Of a DNA stretch of 64,000 nt, positions 54,901 through 62,712 are shown piece after piece. Below the pieces are notes generated by a model. The model did not search any database. It was not told the origin of the DNA and saw only the letters and a list, made by a program, of their open reading frames with translations. The DNA lies in NCBI GenBank assembly GCA_019055375.1, contig JAHQIW010001543.1:58280-122279 (forward strand). Direction: 5' to 3'. Numbering within the stretch: the first letter of the stretch is position 1; each line of letters opens with the position of its first letter. The DNA comes from Parelaphostrongylus tenuis (taxonomy: Eukaryota; Nematoda; Chromadorea; Rhabditida; Metastrongylidae). The position numbers and the translations under genes were made by a program.

Positions 54901-55685
54901 ATTCCGGCCAACGTCTCGACGTCCGCCTTCTTCAGAGCCGATGATTCGAGTCTCCACTGCCCGCAGTCATTCGTCCTCCTCGTCGGTGGATCTTCGCCTT
55001 GGATATCGTACGAGTCGAATCTCTTTCCGCGGAAGTACCGCTCGAATGAAGAACCTTAGTATATGAAGATGTCGCCAAGTTAGATTCTTTATTCGAGCCA
55101 TGTTACCGCGGTGTAGATTTGACTCGAACGACATCAAAGGCGAAGATCTATCGAGCTGAATGACTGCGGGCAATGGACTCAAATCATCGGCTCTGAAGAA
55201 GACGGAGCTGTCGGGACTTTGGCCGACTAATAGGTTTTGACACCAACGTCCCTGATTGATAATCTTCTAAAATATTAGCTATGTAATGAAATGAGCAGCT
55301 CTCATCAAATAAACGCCTCACCGGCCAAAGATTTTGGTTTATTTGTCGAATAATCAGGACAAATTTTATGCAACTCAAGCATGGCCAAGTAAGGATTCTC
55401 ATCCGACTCGTACACAGCGTAAAGAATCGAAGTCAGCAGTTCATATTTCAAGTTATCATCCTTTTCGTTCATATAGACATCCTGAAAAGAATCTAGAGGA
55501 TTTAATCGTTTCATAAGAACAAATCGTTCAAAATGACGAACCTTCAAAACTCTACGTCTTGTGTCATGAGGCTCGGCATATGATGGCTTGTAGAGAGCCT
55601 TCTTTTCAGCTTTTGTTAACTTCCTCGGTGCTTCAATAACTGTTGAAGTGGACGAGATATTTTCGGCTGATGGTGTCTCGTCCAT
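33921..55685 (-). CDS. mut-7: MUT-7/EXD3-type DEDDy 3'-5' exonuclease with Mut7-C domain
   Basis: Homologue of C. elegans MUT-7 (EXD3 in vertebrates), a 3'-5' exonuclease of the mutator complex acting in siRNA amplification and transposon silencing. Exons: 55542-55685 (start ATG), 55322-55481, 54278-54366, 54087-54200, 53804-53962, 50678-50824, about 50484-50608, 46166-46284, 45620-45799, 44291-44424, 44097-44212, 43548-43584, 43290-43417, about 43009-43116, 40967-41081, 39199-39325, 38426-38534, 37394-37499, 34137-34248, 33921-34075 (stop). About 825 codons; the C. elegans protein is about 910. N-terminal helical region, then the exonuclease: motif I GIDSEWKP, motif II GFDLTNDL, then LLGVKLDKSEQ, and motif III YAAMDAY. 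Mut7-C follows: IVDSMLLGLGKNLRRCGVNV and EGERIILTCGKAY. Joins not resolved: exons 5-6, 14-15 and 16-17 have phase conflicts, so small exons may be missed. The last two exons fit phase but are not recognisable by domain. Introns carry retrozymes, SINEs, mariners and a MITE. Confidence 0.85.
34545..34672. repeat. 64-bp tandem duplication
   Basis: Two adjacent copies starting gaccctttactaaa at 34545 and 34609, differing at a single base over the shared stretch, so recent. It lies in the last large mut-7 intron. Confidence 0.85.
35989..36031 (-). ncRNA. Hammerhead ribozyme in mut-7 intron, sense orientation (one core change)
   Basis: Minus strand: perfect 6-bp stem I GCCCGA/UCGGGC, CUGACGA, stem II GUC/GAC, then GAAG in place of GAAA, so the 15.1-16.1 pair becomes G-U. 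Otherwise canonical. It lies in the intron between exons 37394-37499 and 34137-34248, on the transcribed strand. Confidence 0.65.
36298..36340 (+). ncRNA. Hammerhead ribozyme, right arm of inverted pair
   Basis: Plus strand: GCCCGA, CUGACGA, stem II GUC/GAC with a 6-nt loop, GAAA, stem III AC/GU with an ACAU loop, GUA, UCGGGC. The core is intact; stem II is only 3 bp. It is antisense to the mut-7 homologue whose intron contains it. Confidence 0.75.
36655..36890 (+). repeat. SINE-2 with GA insertion
   Basis: Signature agttttgcatgtcactcaac at 36818; the head is split by the GA microsatellite. Confidence 0.65.
36709..36788. repeat. (GA)n microsatellite inside SINE-2
   Basis: Purine tract of gagaga/gggaga units interrupting a tRNA-like repeat head. 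Confidence 0.9.
37394..38534 (-). CDS. mut-7: mut-7 homologue: Mut7-C domain exons
   Basis: Two exons, 38426-38534 (donor gtatat) and 37394-37499 (acceptor TTTTTTAG, donor gtaagt), join in phase through an AG/G codon. The product carries the Mut7-C signature: an Asp-led helix IVDSMLLGLGKNLR, then RCGVNVLIPENR, then GERIILTCGKAY. This PIN-like module follows the exonuclease domain in MUT-7. The 5' boundary of the first exon is uncertain: the nearest AG (38536) gives a two-base start that does not fit the phase-0 end of exon 39199-39325. Confidence 0.8.
37600..38400. repeat. Dispersed repeat family A
   Basis: Two inverted stretches: gctacaggaggagatttctt...ttctcgccgaagagagctct, and later agagctctgtccggcgagaa. 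Short frames here are repeat shadows. Confidence 0.5.
38640..38860 (-). repeat. SINE-3-like, reversed
   Basis: atcatcgcttgcttgagaat, tcgaatatagcttggctgcg and a tRNA-like right end; its reading frames are not genes. Confidence 0.6.
39020..39150 (+). repeat. SINE-2
   Basis: ggcagtgcagcggctagtgc head, cccgcctgaggttc, agttttgcatatcatac. A reversed piece of the same family lies at 38885-38990. Confidence 0.7.
39753..39795 (-). ncRNA. Hammerhead ribozyme in mut-7 intron, sense orientation
   Basis: Minus strand: stem I GCGCGG/UCGGGC (one internal mismatch, one wobble), intact CUGACGA and GAAA, stem II GUC/GAU with a closing G-U pair, stem III AC/GU with an ACGU loop, GUA site. It lies in the intron between exons 40967-41081 and 39199-39325. 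Confidence 0.65.
40059..40101 (+). ncRNA. Decayed hammerhead, partner of 39753-39795
   Basis: Same fold on the plus strand, but the core reads CAGACGA (U4 to A), which should abolish cleavage. Right arm of the inverted pair. Confidence 0.6.
40616..40920 (+). repeat. SINE-1, diverged
   Basis: Same body as 13892-14190 (gctcaccaagc, gatatgcattcagtcacctc, gggattgatcgacgccgaga); the A box is degraded. It lies in a mut-7 intron beside exon 40967-41081. Confidence 0.8.
42600..42880 (-). repeat. SINE-1
   Basis: Reverse orientation: tail and body at 42620-42700, tRNA-like B box (gatcgaacc) and A box (cctctaaccactgtg) near 42806-42860. Confidence 0.8.
43009..45799 (-). CDS. mut-7: mut-7 homologue: DEDDy exonuclease domain exons
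   Basis: Six consecutive exons (45620-45799, 44291-44424, 44097-44212, 43548-43584, 43290-43417, about 43009-43116) join in phase and make a complete DEDDy fold. Motif I gives D and E in GIDSEWKP; then IALLQIALADAVYLVD; motif II gives the second D in GFDLTNDL; motif III gives Y and the last D in YAAMDAY. The stretch KLDKSEQ-CSNWAIRPLR is the conserved WRN/EXD-type segment before motif III. All four acidic residues and the Tyr are present, so catalytic activity is expected. The 3' edge of the last exon is unclear: no good GT donor follows the GAG codon at 43009, and the frame stops at 42961 if unspliced. Confidence 0.9.
43765..44045 (+). repeat. SINE-1
   Basis: Head tgcagtggttagaggtaccc, B box ggttcgatcc, body aaaggccagatatgcattag. 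It lies between mut-7 exons 43584 and 44097. Confidence 0.8.
44735..44995 (+). repeat. SINE-3
   Basis: taccaggtagtcgagtggct-like head, aatcagtaacgaacgctcta and acgccccagcctggctgtca body. Confidence 0.75.
45050..45460 (+). mobile_element. mariner fragment
   Basis: The plus strand reads LDHPPYNPDLSPSNYHLFRS followed by a stop and YFLSMKMF, the third-Asp region (PDLSPSNYHLF) of mariner transposases. It lies between mut-7 exons at 45620 and 44424. Confidence 0.75.
45962..46130 (+). repeat. SINE-2 (short tRNA-like repeat)
   Basis: Head ggtgtagcggtgatgcgcgt, B-like caactcccgccggggtc, then the family signature agttttgcatgtcaatcag and a ctacaattttgtagc hairpin. Other members lie at 36655-36890, 39020-39150, 49690-49860 and 62210-62375. 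Confidence 0.75.
46740..47130 (+). mobile_element. mariner fragment
   Basis: The plus strand has frames giving SDYGLFRSV (PSDYHLFRSL-like) and, after frameshifts, KIVDNDGLYFEQ at the C-terminus. Degenerate copy in a mut-7 intron. Confidence 0.6.
47220..48900. repeat. Dispersed repeat family A, several units
   Basis: Recurring phrases such as tttctcgctctcacagcgct, aaatctaagctttgaatgac, agcgagaaatatgcacgtct and tcatgaaaag-type segments. The same phrases occur near 34350-35350, 37600-38400, 41750-42220, 51500-52150, 54390-54760, 56150-56310 and 63340-63790. No protein frame is conserved between copies, so this is non-coding repeat. Confidence 0.55.
49690..49860 (+). repeat. SINE-2
   Basis: Carries the agttttgcatattattcagc signature after a tRNA-like head (tgtggtagcacgcgcc). 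Confidence 0.7.
49943..50138. mobile_element. MITE, 196 bp, 21-bp perfect terminal inverted repeats
   Basis: Ends cggttgacttccgcggaccc(a) at 49943-49963 and its exact reverse complement at 50118-50138. GC-richer than its surroundings, no ORF. It appears inserted into a SINE-3-like repeat. Target duplication is unclear (GTTA on both sides, perhaps 4 of 8 bases). Confidence 0.8.
50940..51272 (-). repeat. SINE-1, interrupted head
   Basis: Body 50955-51150 in reverse, then extra sequence of about 60 bp (51175-51232) inside the tRNA-like head before the A box cctctaaccgctgcgcc. Confidence 0.7.
51500..52150. repeat. Dispersed repeat family A
   Basis: ttagctgtagcaacgcaata, gaaaaccaagcatatcgctg and gaatgattaccaaatgtctg match the family phrases. 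It lies in the mut-7 intron after exon 5. Confidence 0.5.
52818..53040 (+). repeat. SINE-3
   Basis: aggaggccgtgaccgagtgg head, then cagcatcaacaacgaacgct and cgccacagcctggctatcct body. Confidence 0.8.
53245..53535 (+). mobile_element. RTE-type retrotransposon 3' fragment
   Basis: Broken frames contain RWTGHAMCFNDNRWTRA and W-IPRT, the conserved C-terminal tail of nematode RTE open frames (R-W-x-GHVxR...RW). It is frameshifted, has no intact ORF, and lies in the large intron after mut-7 exon 5. Confidence 0.7.
54862..55268. repeat. About 400-bp imperfect palindrome with hammerhead-like hairpins, mut-7 intron 2
   Basis: Arms centred near 55058. Paired blocks include gccgatgattcgagt / actcaaatcatcggc, actgcccgcagtcattc / gaatgactgcgggcaat and ttccgcggaagtaccgctcg / cgagccatgttaccgcgg. 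Each arm carries ggctctgaagaa...gac..ggcc (54906-54939 minus, 55189-55224 plus), a motif like CUGAAGA/GAAAC hammerhead cores but degraded. Confidence 0.65.
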
Positions 55686-55689
55686 TACA

Positions 55690-56690
55690 AGTCACCAAGA
55701 ATATCTTCTTCAAGCAAGCGGCAGTCTTCAATGGTCCTATTCGGTCCAATTACTTGAAATAACCTGAAGCATGATACTCGAATGAAGAAAAAATGGAAGC
55801 AAAGACATTACGAACATAGGAAACGTCCAAATACTACGCTATACGCTCCTGTCAACATGTTGATTTTTTTGGTAATAATAGTATTAACACTGATAACTGA
55901 CAAGATTTTCGATGAATCTGAAAAAATGGATCGTTCAAATAAAATTATTTTCAAACAGAAGGGAAGGGGAGGGGAGGAAGGTGGGAGTTTCAAAAATAAC
56001 TGAAAGACCAAATCGCTTCCAGAAATCATAGAAATTGTACAGATATAACTGGGCTGGCCATAATTATCCGGACATTTTCGCTTCTGTTGATTAATTTACA
56101 TTTATTCAACCGCTAAGGGACCACTTGAGACACCTGATGTACACGATTGCCTAACGGCCTTTCTCGCTGGGCAAGACGCTTCTTTTGAACATCTGGTAAT
56201 CGTTTGAAAACTCAAATCTCTGTAATTTCAATAATGTGCTTGATTTTTATGGAAATTCCTTTTTGGTAAGGCGTAGCAGCGCGAAAATAAAATTATGTTT
56301 CACACTTAGTTTGATTTATATGCTCGGTTGGAGGCTGTAAATGGCTCTACGTTAGAATATTACTAATCAAACGATAACCGGAGTCTTGAGCATTTTGATG
56401 GTGCAGTTGGTTTTCCGAAAACTTACCATAGAACGCTGCAAGAGCGAAAAGAAGATTACGTCTCGCACTAGAGATTTTATCGTACAGAAAAGTTACATAT
56501 GGAGGAAAAACATATAACGATGTAGAGAAAATCATGGAGTATCAGATTAACACAAAAACCCTAGGCCTTAACTTTCCAGACGTAGGAAGAGCCCTGACTG
56601 AATAACGAAAATCGCGCGCCTCTTACGAGTTGCGTTGTGTGGTCGATCGACTGCCGTCCCAAAGGGTTAAGGTTTGTCTTTACCATCGTT
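55690..56690. other. Region upstream of the mut-7 homologue
   Basis: Reading the minus strand, a possible trans-splice acceptor (catgcttcag, about 55766-55775) lies some 80 bp before the ATG at 55685. The rest is AT-rich with a repeat-A piece at 56150-56310; no gene seen. Confidence 0.35.
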
Positions 56691-56935
56691 TAGAGCAGCT
56701 TTTTGTGGTTATTTTGATATACAACACTTATAGATTTATCTTAAGAGAGAAGTTCCCAGAGAGCAAAACGACTGGTAATGCTACACGAGCATCGTTTTGG
56801 TTCAAATGTTGCTTTAAAACGCAACGATACTCATGTAGCATCAACAATCGTTTTGCACTAGGGACAATTCTATCTTATAACCAATGTGTAAGTGTTATAT
56901 ATCAAAATAGCCTTGAGAAGCTGCTCTAAACGGTA
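56691..56935. mobile_element. Foldback element, 245 bp imperfect palindrome
   Basis: The sequence from taccatcgtttagagcagct pairs with the reverse complement of the right end (agctgctctaaacggta), with matching internal blocks (gttattttgatatacaacac / gtgttatatatcaaaatagc; gcaaaacga / tcgttttgc). It resembles a MITE or hairpin locus upstream of the mut-7 start. Confidence 0.7.
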
Positions 56936-57215
56936 GCATAAACAAAATTTAAATGCATGAAAAATAATTCAAAAGTTCGACTGGACTAATACTATATACG
57001 TCCAGGCTCTGAAGAAGGCGGGTCGCCGAAACGTCAGCCGAATTTCTACAACTGTTTTATCAACCTCGCGTCAGCTAATCAAGATAAGTTTTCTCCATTT
57101 TCATATATCAATTGATTATGCCGAGGTTTATAGAAAGTCGAACTTTTGAATTGTTGCGATATGTACCAGCAAGATATTCTCGGCATGAAAAATAATCAAC
57201 AAAAAAGAAGAACTT

Positions 57216-57600
57216 CAATATGCCTGGTAATCATTATTGAGCCACGCATGTCAGTGGTCTATCAATGAGGGCTGACTTATAGAGACCGATACACGTGTTT
57301 CGATCTTGCGATCTCGTCAGTCGGGCAGTTACCCTTTCTCGTCTTCTGCCAATCCTGTATGGGTGCTCCAGTCTCCACACTAAGAGTTAGCGACGACGAA
57401 CGTTTTACACTCTATGTCCGGTGAAATTATCACCGAACACAGAGTGTTGTACACTCGATCGCTCGTAGCTACTATATTCAATATATCATAACTTTCGCTT
57501 CGAGTGTCCTTCTTAAGACCACAGCTCAAAGTTCAACATGCCTGGTAATCATTTTTGAGCCACGCATGTCAGTAGTCTATCAAAGGGGGCTGACTTATAA
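57216..57600 (-). mobile_element. Retrozyme-like element, direct tandem (unit 318 bp)
   Basis: The segment beginning tgcctggtaatca at 57221 recurs at 57539, so the period is 318 bp; the second unit stops about 60 bp in, just before its ribozyme would start. The full unit holds the hammerhead 57284-57326. Tandem hammerhead units are the hallmark of retrozymes and of Penelope terminal repeats. No coding capacity. Confidence 0.75.
57284..57326 (-). ncRNA. Minimal type I hammerhead ribozyme (consensus core)
   Basis: On the minus strand: stem I GCCCGA/UCGGUC (5 of 6 pairs), core CUGACGA, stem II GAUC-GCAA-GAUC (a perfect 4-bp stem with a GNRA loop), core GAAA, 2-bp stem III with an ACGU loop, cleavage site GUA. 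All core positions fit CUGANGA...GAAA. It belongs to the first unit of a 318-bp direct tandem repeat. Confidence 0.85.
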
Positions 57601-57609
57601 AAAAAAACG

Positions 57610-59010
57610 AAGAAGTCCGAAAAATTCTTTGCCAACCCAAGAGGTTCAATGCTGCCTGAAGCAACATCTTTGGAAACAGTCCTATTGCTTTCCTACCGCT
57701 ACCTCTACGGATACTAATTCGGGTAATATGATAGGAAACTGTCATTTCATTCACTTGCAAACCCAGATATTCGGGAGTCTCAATTCTCGACTCAGATACG
57801 ATGACAATTTCCAACTCCAACATGCAAGATCACCTTATTTTAACCTCATTTTATAACCCGAATACCATGAGAAACTATTTCTTCCCATAGGGTATAACAT
57901 TTTCGCTAAAATTTGGAAAACTTTCTAATTTTTTTAACCAACGCTTACTGTATGATAGCAAATAGAGAATGATCATAGTCTGCCTAATCTTTTTGGCCAA
58001 TTTTTCAATGATATCTATTTCCAGCTTCTCGTCTTTCATGGCAATTTCTTGAAAAATTTCCGAAAAAAATTTGTCGCAAGTTTTTTTCACACTTTAGCTT
58101 GGATAAGAAAAGTGATGCAGCAAAGTAAGTGAACTGCTCATTACGAACTCTTAGTGCATTAGTCTCCGCAGACCCTCCTCTTCCCAATTCTCCATTTCAT
58201 GTTTTCCGTACTGTCAGCACGCTTCCATTTTGTCTATTGTTCTCTTACTAAATCCACCGACTGGACACATCCAAATATTGTGTTCCGGGGAACGGGGTCA
58301 TTCCTTTTGTCTTCCCGCGATTTCTGAGTTCTGAGCTCAATTGGATGAGCTGAGATGAAATGACAAAACATAAATTCTCTCGGACTTCAAGTCTCCTGTG
58401 CAGAACATCTCTGCTTTGATTCAGCACCCAATCGTGACTGGGAAGACTCATGAGTCAGCCTGCGTTTGCTCATTTTATTGTGCGGATTCCAACACTCTCT
58501 ATGGTGGATCCGCCTAAAAATCAGTGCCCCGAAATCCTCGAACATTTAATGGGTTGATTCGGATGGTGCCTGTAAATATCGTCATCTTCATAAATGTGGT
58601 AGAATGCGATGGTCGAGCCGAAGCCTGGGTGGCCACCGTAAGACCCCCCAGCCCGGCTAATAATGGTCGAAATCACGACATCGAGGCGTTTTCGGATGAG
58701 TTATAGCGATTCATCGAGATTGCACAAACCGCAACTATTTTTGCACTTCGCCTCTTCTTAAGGCCATAAATCGTCTCAAAAGCGACGAGCACCAGAGGAG
58801 ATTTTAAGGTTCCTCTATACATAGCATTAGCTATCCACCTAATATCAAAATCTCGCGATTTTTTCCAAAAAAAATCCTTGCATCCCATTTGCATATCCTT
58901 GAATCTCCTTGCAATCTTGCAGGTGGCCGAGTTATGGGGCTTCTACGTGATTGCAAGAGAGTGCTTGTGAGAGTGTTGATCAAGACCTGTGATATGCATA
59001 TGTGTCTATA
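57610..59010. other. No gene recognised
   Basis: Short frames only; the part at 58480-58640 resembles a reversed SINE-3-like repeat (ttcataaatgtggtagaatg, gtcgagccgaagcctgggtg). Confidence 0.4.
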
Positions 59011-59011
59011 G

Positions 59012-59325
59012 GAGCGCATGTGACGCAGTGGTTAGAGGTGCGCGCATCGCACGCAAGGTCGATGGTTCAATCCTGCGTACATGGCTCACCAAGCCATTCA
59101 TCTCTCCGACGTCGGTAAACTGGTACCACACTGGTCTCAGACTTGTCTGGGGGAGGGTGAGATAAGCAGCACTGACTTCCGTATAGCGGGAAGCCACCGC
59201 GAGTCATTGTAAAGGCCAGATTTGCATTCAATCACCTCAAAAGAGGTTGAAATTTGAGTGCGAATGCATGGCGTAGCCCTTAGAGATTGATCAACGCCAA
59301 TAGTTTTATCCTTTCATCATTTTTT
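59012..59325 (+). repeat. SINE-1
   Basis: gcgcatgtgacgcagtggtt head, B box ggttcaatcc, full body and agttttatcctttcatc tail. Confidence 0.85.
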
Positions 59326-59439
59326 TGCGAAACGTTCGACCTCAGACTGGAGTTGAACCTGCGCTTCATCCATACCAAGAGGCACATGCTTCCAATTTAC
59401 CACTGTGGCCACTGTGTATTTATAGCGTCATTAAAAGGA

Positions 59440-59580
59440 TAGGAGGATAAAGCTCTCGACGTTGATCAACGGCTGATGGATGAGCCATGTATTCGCACTC
59501 AAATTTAACCTCATTTGACGAGGCATGGCGCATCCCTCAGACGTTGATTAAATGCGAGAGCTTTATCATCCTACCCTTTT
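59440..59580. repeat. SINE-1 tail fragments, inverted
   Basis: Two 3' pieces facing each other: aggataaagctctcgacgtt on the left and cgagagctttatcatcctac on the right. Confidence 0.65.
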
Positions 59581-59679
59581 CATGGCGTTATCAATACACA
59601 GTGGCCACAGTGGTGAATTGGCCGCATGTGCCAACTCCAGTCTGAGGTCGAACATTTCGCATAAAAACCGATAGAAGGA

Positions 59680-59985
59680 TAAAGCTCTTGGCGTTGATCA
59701 ATCTCTGAGGGATACGCTATGCATTTGCACTCAAATTTTAACCTCATTCGAGGTGAGTGGATGCAGATGTGGGTATTACGATAACTAGCGGTGGCATCCC
59801 GCCGTATCGAGTTAGTGCTGCTTATCCCACCCTCCCCCAGACAAGTTTGAGACCAGTGTGATAGCAGTTACCGACCTCCAGGGATGGATGGCTTGGTGAG
59901 CCATGAGCGTGAGATCGAACCATCAACCTTGCGTGGCGATGTAGCGCACCTCTAATCACCGAGCCGCATGCGCTCTGGTGTTTTG
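59680..59985 (-). repeat. SINE-1
   Basis: Reverse-strand copy, almost the mirror of 59012-59325; cacctctaatcaccgagccg is its A-box region. Confidence 0.8.
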
Positions 59986-60314
59986 CACACCACTCAATAA
60001 TCTTAGTAGACAAAATCTTCAAGGCAGCAGTAGAAGCAGCAGGAAAAAAATGATTGAAGATCTTTTCGGAGGCTGATTATGGAAGTAAATCGCGTGCGAG
60101 AAGCTCTGTGATCCCCTCAGAGAGATTAAATGTGGTGACGAGAAGAGCAGAATTCAAAAAACATTGAAAAAAGGGAAAAAATGAGGCAAAAGTTATAAAA
60201 AATCGTTCACAGCTACTCAATAAACGTGAAAAGTTGCAAAAAATGAGTAATACGACGGAAAAAGCCAAGTTCGTGACGCGCTGGAGATGAGCTGTGGTCC
60301 TACCAGTTTTTTTC

Positions 60315-60765
60315 TGAAGCTAAGCCTAAGCCTAAACCTAAACCTATGCCCAAGCTTAGGCCCGAAGCTAGGTCTAATCCTAAGCCTAATTATAAAGATA
60401 AACCTAGGCTCAATCCTAAGCCTGAAAAGAAAGCCTAAGCCTACGCCTAAGTCTGAGTCTAAGTCTAAGCCTAAGCCCAAGTCTGAGCATAAGCGTGAGC
60501 ACAAGTATGAGGATAAACTTGAGCTCAAGCCTAAGCCTAAGAATAAGCCTAAGCCAAGCCTAAGCCTTAGCCTAAGCCTGAGCCTGAGCCCAAGTCTAAG
60601 TCCGAGGATAAGGATAAGCCGAAGCTCAAACGTAAGCCTAAGAATAAGCCTAAGCATAAGCCTAAGTCTAACTCTAAGCTAAAACTAAGCCTCAGCCTAA
60701 GCCTAAGTCCAAGCCTACATCTAAGCCTGGGCCAAAGCCTACGCCTAAGCATAAGCTTGGCGTGC
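60315..60765. repeat. Degenerate interstitial telomeric array (TTAGGC/GCCTAA)n
   Basis: About 450 bp of six-base units derived from GCCTAA with many substitutions (gcctaagcctaaacctaaac, then tctaag, cccaag, ccgaag variants). TTAGGC is the nematode telomere unit. The long open frames on both strands here are only translations of the repeat. Confidence 0.85.
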
Positions 60766-60779
60766 TGTCGTCATTTGAA

Positions 60780-61734
60780 AAAATCAATTGGCAAGAATTT
60801 TTTGAAAACTGATGAGACTACAACTTTCCACAAGTGTCCGCTCAAATGACTAAGAAGTGCCGCTTGCCTGTCACGTTGTTTCTTCGAGACGATTTGAATG
60901 ACCCTCTGATTTGTTTATAGTCCTCTTATCGATCGATTTGGCCTCATGATGATAAGGTAGCCTGAAGGCAATCGACAACCACTCGTTACGAAAAATCGAT
61001 AAAAAGAAGAGTTATCCCAGAAGGCAATGATTTTCATGAACTACAAACTTTTGAATAAAAGTCGAACTCTGAAAAATTTCAAGCCTTAGTTATTCTCGAA
61101 AAAAAATAACGATTCTCGAAGAATAACCCTATTTAAACCCTGCTTTTTTCCGGTTATAAGTAGAAATTTGAAGTTTTTCGGTGACGGATCGCCCCCACAA
61201 TAGCGCTTTTCCGTTCTGATTTGGGATTTCTCGACGATCCAAACGACTTGATATATGTACGTCAATAGATTTAGTGTGGTAAGCGATAGGTTTCAAAGAC
61301 CCATTCTGCACTGAAGGTCGGTCCCGAGCAGAAATATACGTACAAGTGCCGAAGATCGAAGGCAACCGTATCCCCCTCACTACTCCCCATAGCTCATTCC
61401 TACTTGAACAGAGCAGTGGTATTCTCTCCCAAGGTCTAGATAAAACTTGATGGAGGCTCATGGGGAAATAAAAAAAGAAGAATTAGAAAAAAACCACACG
61501 AAAAATGCGACGATGCCCGCCGCGGTTCGCCTTAGTGGCCTTGACGCGCGCGCGCGGGGAAAGGAACAGCTTGAATTTTGCAGAAGTGCGCTCCAATCGC
61601 GATCACTAGTCCGTATCTGCTCCAATCTCAATCGTGGTTCCAAACGCGAACGGACACGTACGTGGCGGAATCTGTACGCATGGTCGTCGAACGGTGGAGC
61701 GAGGGGAGTCACGGGCAAATGGATACATAGAAAG
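60780..61734. other. No gene recognised
   Basis: A minus-strand frame of 110 codons (61129-61461; contains TYISARDRPSVQNGSLKPI) is the only long one and has no recognised domain or splice signals; it may be a repeat fragment. Confidence 0.35.
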
Positions 61735-62012
61735 GATAAGGAAGGACAGAGCTCTCGGCGTTGATCAATCCCGAGCGATTCGCCATGCATTCGATTCCAT
61801 TCGTAGCATCGCAGAGGTGACTGATTGCATATCTGGTCCCTTACAATGACTCGGGGTGGACTACCGATGTATCAAGTCAGTGCCGCTATCGTTCCGAACA
61901 AGACTGCTAGCATTATCGCCAGCTTTAGAAGAATGGAGGTTTGGGGCTTGGGTGCCGGGTCGACCACGTGCGTGTCGTAACGGCACCTCTAACCATTACG
62001 CCATACGCGCCC
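61735..62012 (-). repeat. SINE-1
   Basis: Tail aggataaggaaggacagagc at the left, head cacctctaaccattacgcca at the right. Confidence 0.8.
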
Positions 62013-62126
62013 ATAAAAATCGATAAATGATAAATTAATGGATTAGTAATGTGAACATGCGGATATGTGTTACCAGACCAAAACCGGAGTCGGTTGGTTG
62101 CGTACAGTCACCTTCAGACTACTTCA

Positions 62127-62127
62127 A

Positions 62128-62160
<33 letters not shown>

Positions 62161-62200
62161 TAGAGAAGGAGAGAGGGAGAGATGAAGAGAGAGAAGAGTG
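62127..62200. repeat. (GA)n microsatellite before SINE-2
   Basis: Interrupted GAGAGA tract. The frames on the opposite strand (SLSLSL) are artefacts of it. Confidence 0.9.
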
Positions 62201-62209
62201 GTATCATAA

Positions 62210-62375
62210 CGGGAGCTGGCGGTAGCGTAGCGGTTAGCAGAAGCCCCCGGAAATCGGTGAGACGCCGTTTGAACTCTCGCAAGAGGTCCAAAGTTTTGCA
62301 TAACACTCAACATTTCTTTGACATGTAGCTGTAAACATCATAGCATTGCTGCTGTTGAGGCGATGAAATAAAGCT
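62210..62375 (+). repeat. SINE-2
   Basis: gctggcggtagcgtagcggt head, B-like gtttgaactctcgc, signature aaagttttgcataacactca. Confidence 0.75.
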
Positions 62376-62668
62376 CGTTGTAGTTAATAAATTGGTGGCT
62401 TGATAGAGTGTTTTAGGCCTTTCAGAGGTCTGTAATGGCATTTTCGACTGGTAAACGCATGTTTCGCGTTTTCGCCTACCTCATCGCCTCAGATTGTTGA
62501 TGTGGCTATAGAAGTAAAAAAGCAGAACAAATAGCCCTATTTTTATACCGCTTCCGTCGAGCTGACTTCCATCACTGAAACACTCTACCATGCTAAGATA
62601 ATTGGCAGTTGACTGATAAAGTTGAGCCACGCATGTCATCTAGTCTGTTAAATGGGCTGACTTATAGA

Positions 62669-62712
62669 GCCCGATACACGTGTTTCGACCCTGATGGTCT
62701 CATCAGTCGGGC
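62669..62712 (-). ncRNA. Minimal type I hammerhead ribozyme (fully consensus)
   Basis: Reverse-complement reading gives stem I GCCCGA/UCGGGC (6 of 6 pairs), core CUGAUGA, stem II GACC/GGUC with a 5-nt loop, core GAAA, and a 2-bp stem III (AC/GU) closed by ACGU, with cleavage expected after GUA. Every invariant hammerhead residue is present. A very short stem III is typical of hammerheads in Penelope-like elements and animal retrozymes, which often act as dimers. It lies in the left arm of an inverted element pair. Confidence 0.85.

Noticed and set aside
57008..57045. CTGAAGAAGGCG...GCCGAAACGTCAGCC as an active hammerhead
   Set aside because: Stem I and core boxes look right, but an extra A lies between the CUGANGA box and stem II, so activity is doubtful without a test.
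60217..60682. Long overlapping open frames on both strands (131 and 146 codons)
   Set aside because: They are translations of the degenerate TTAGGC array (runs of Ser/Leu/Lys/Pro), not genes.
62430..62480. Another hammerhead candidate (minus strand)
   Set aside because: It reads GCGATGA for CTGATGA and stem II cannot be closed; at best a relic.
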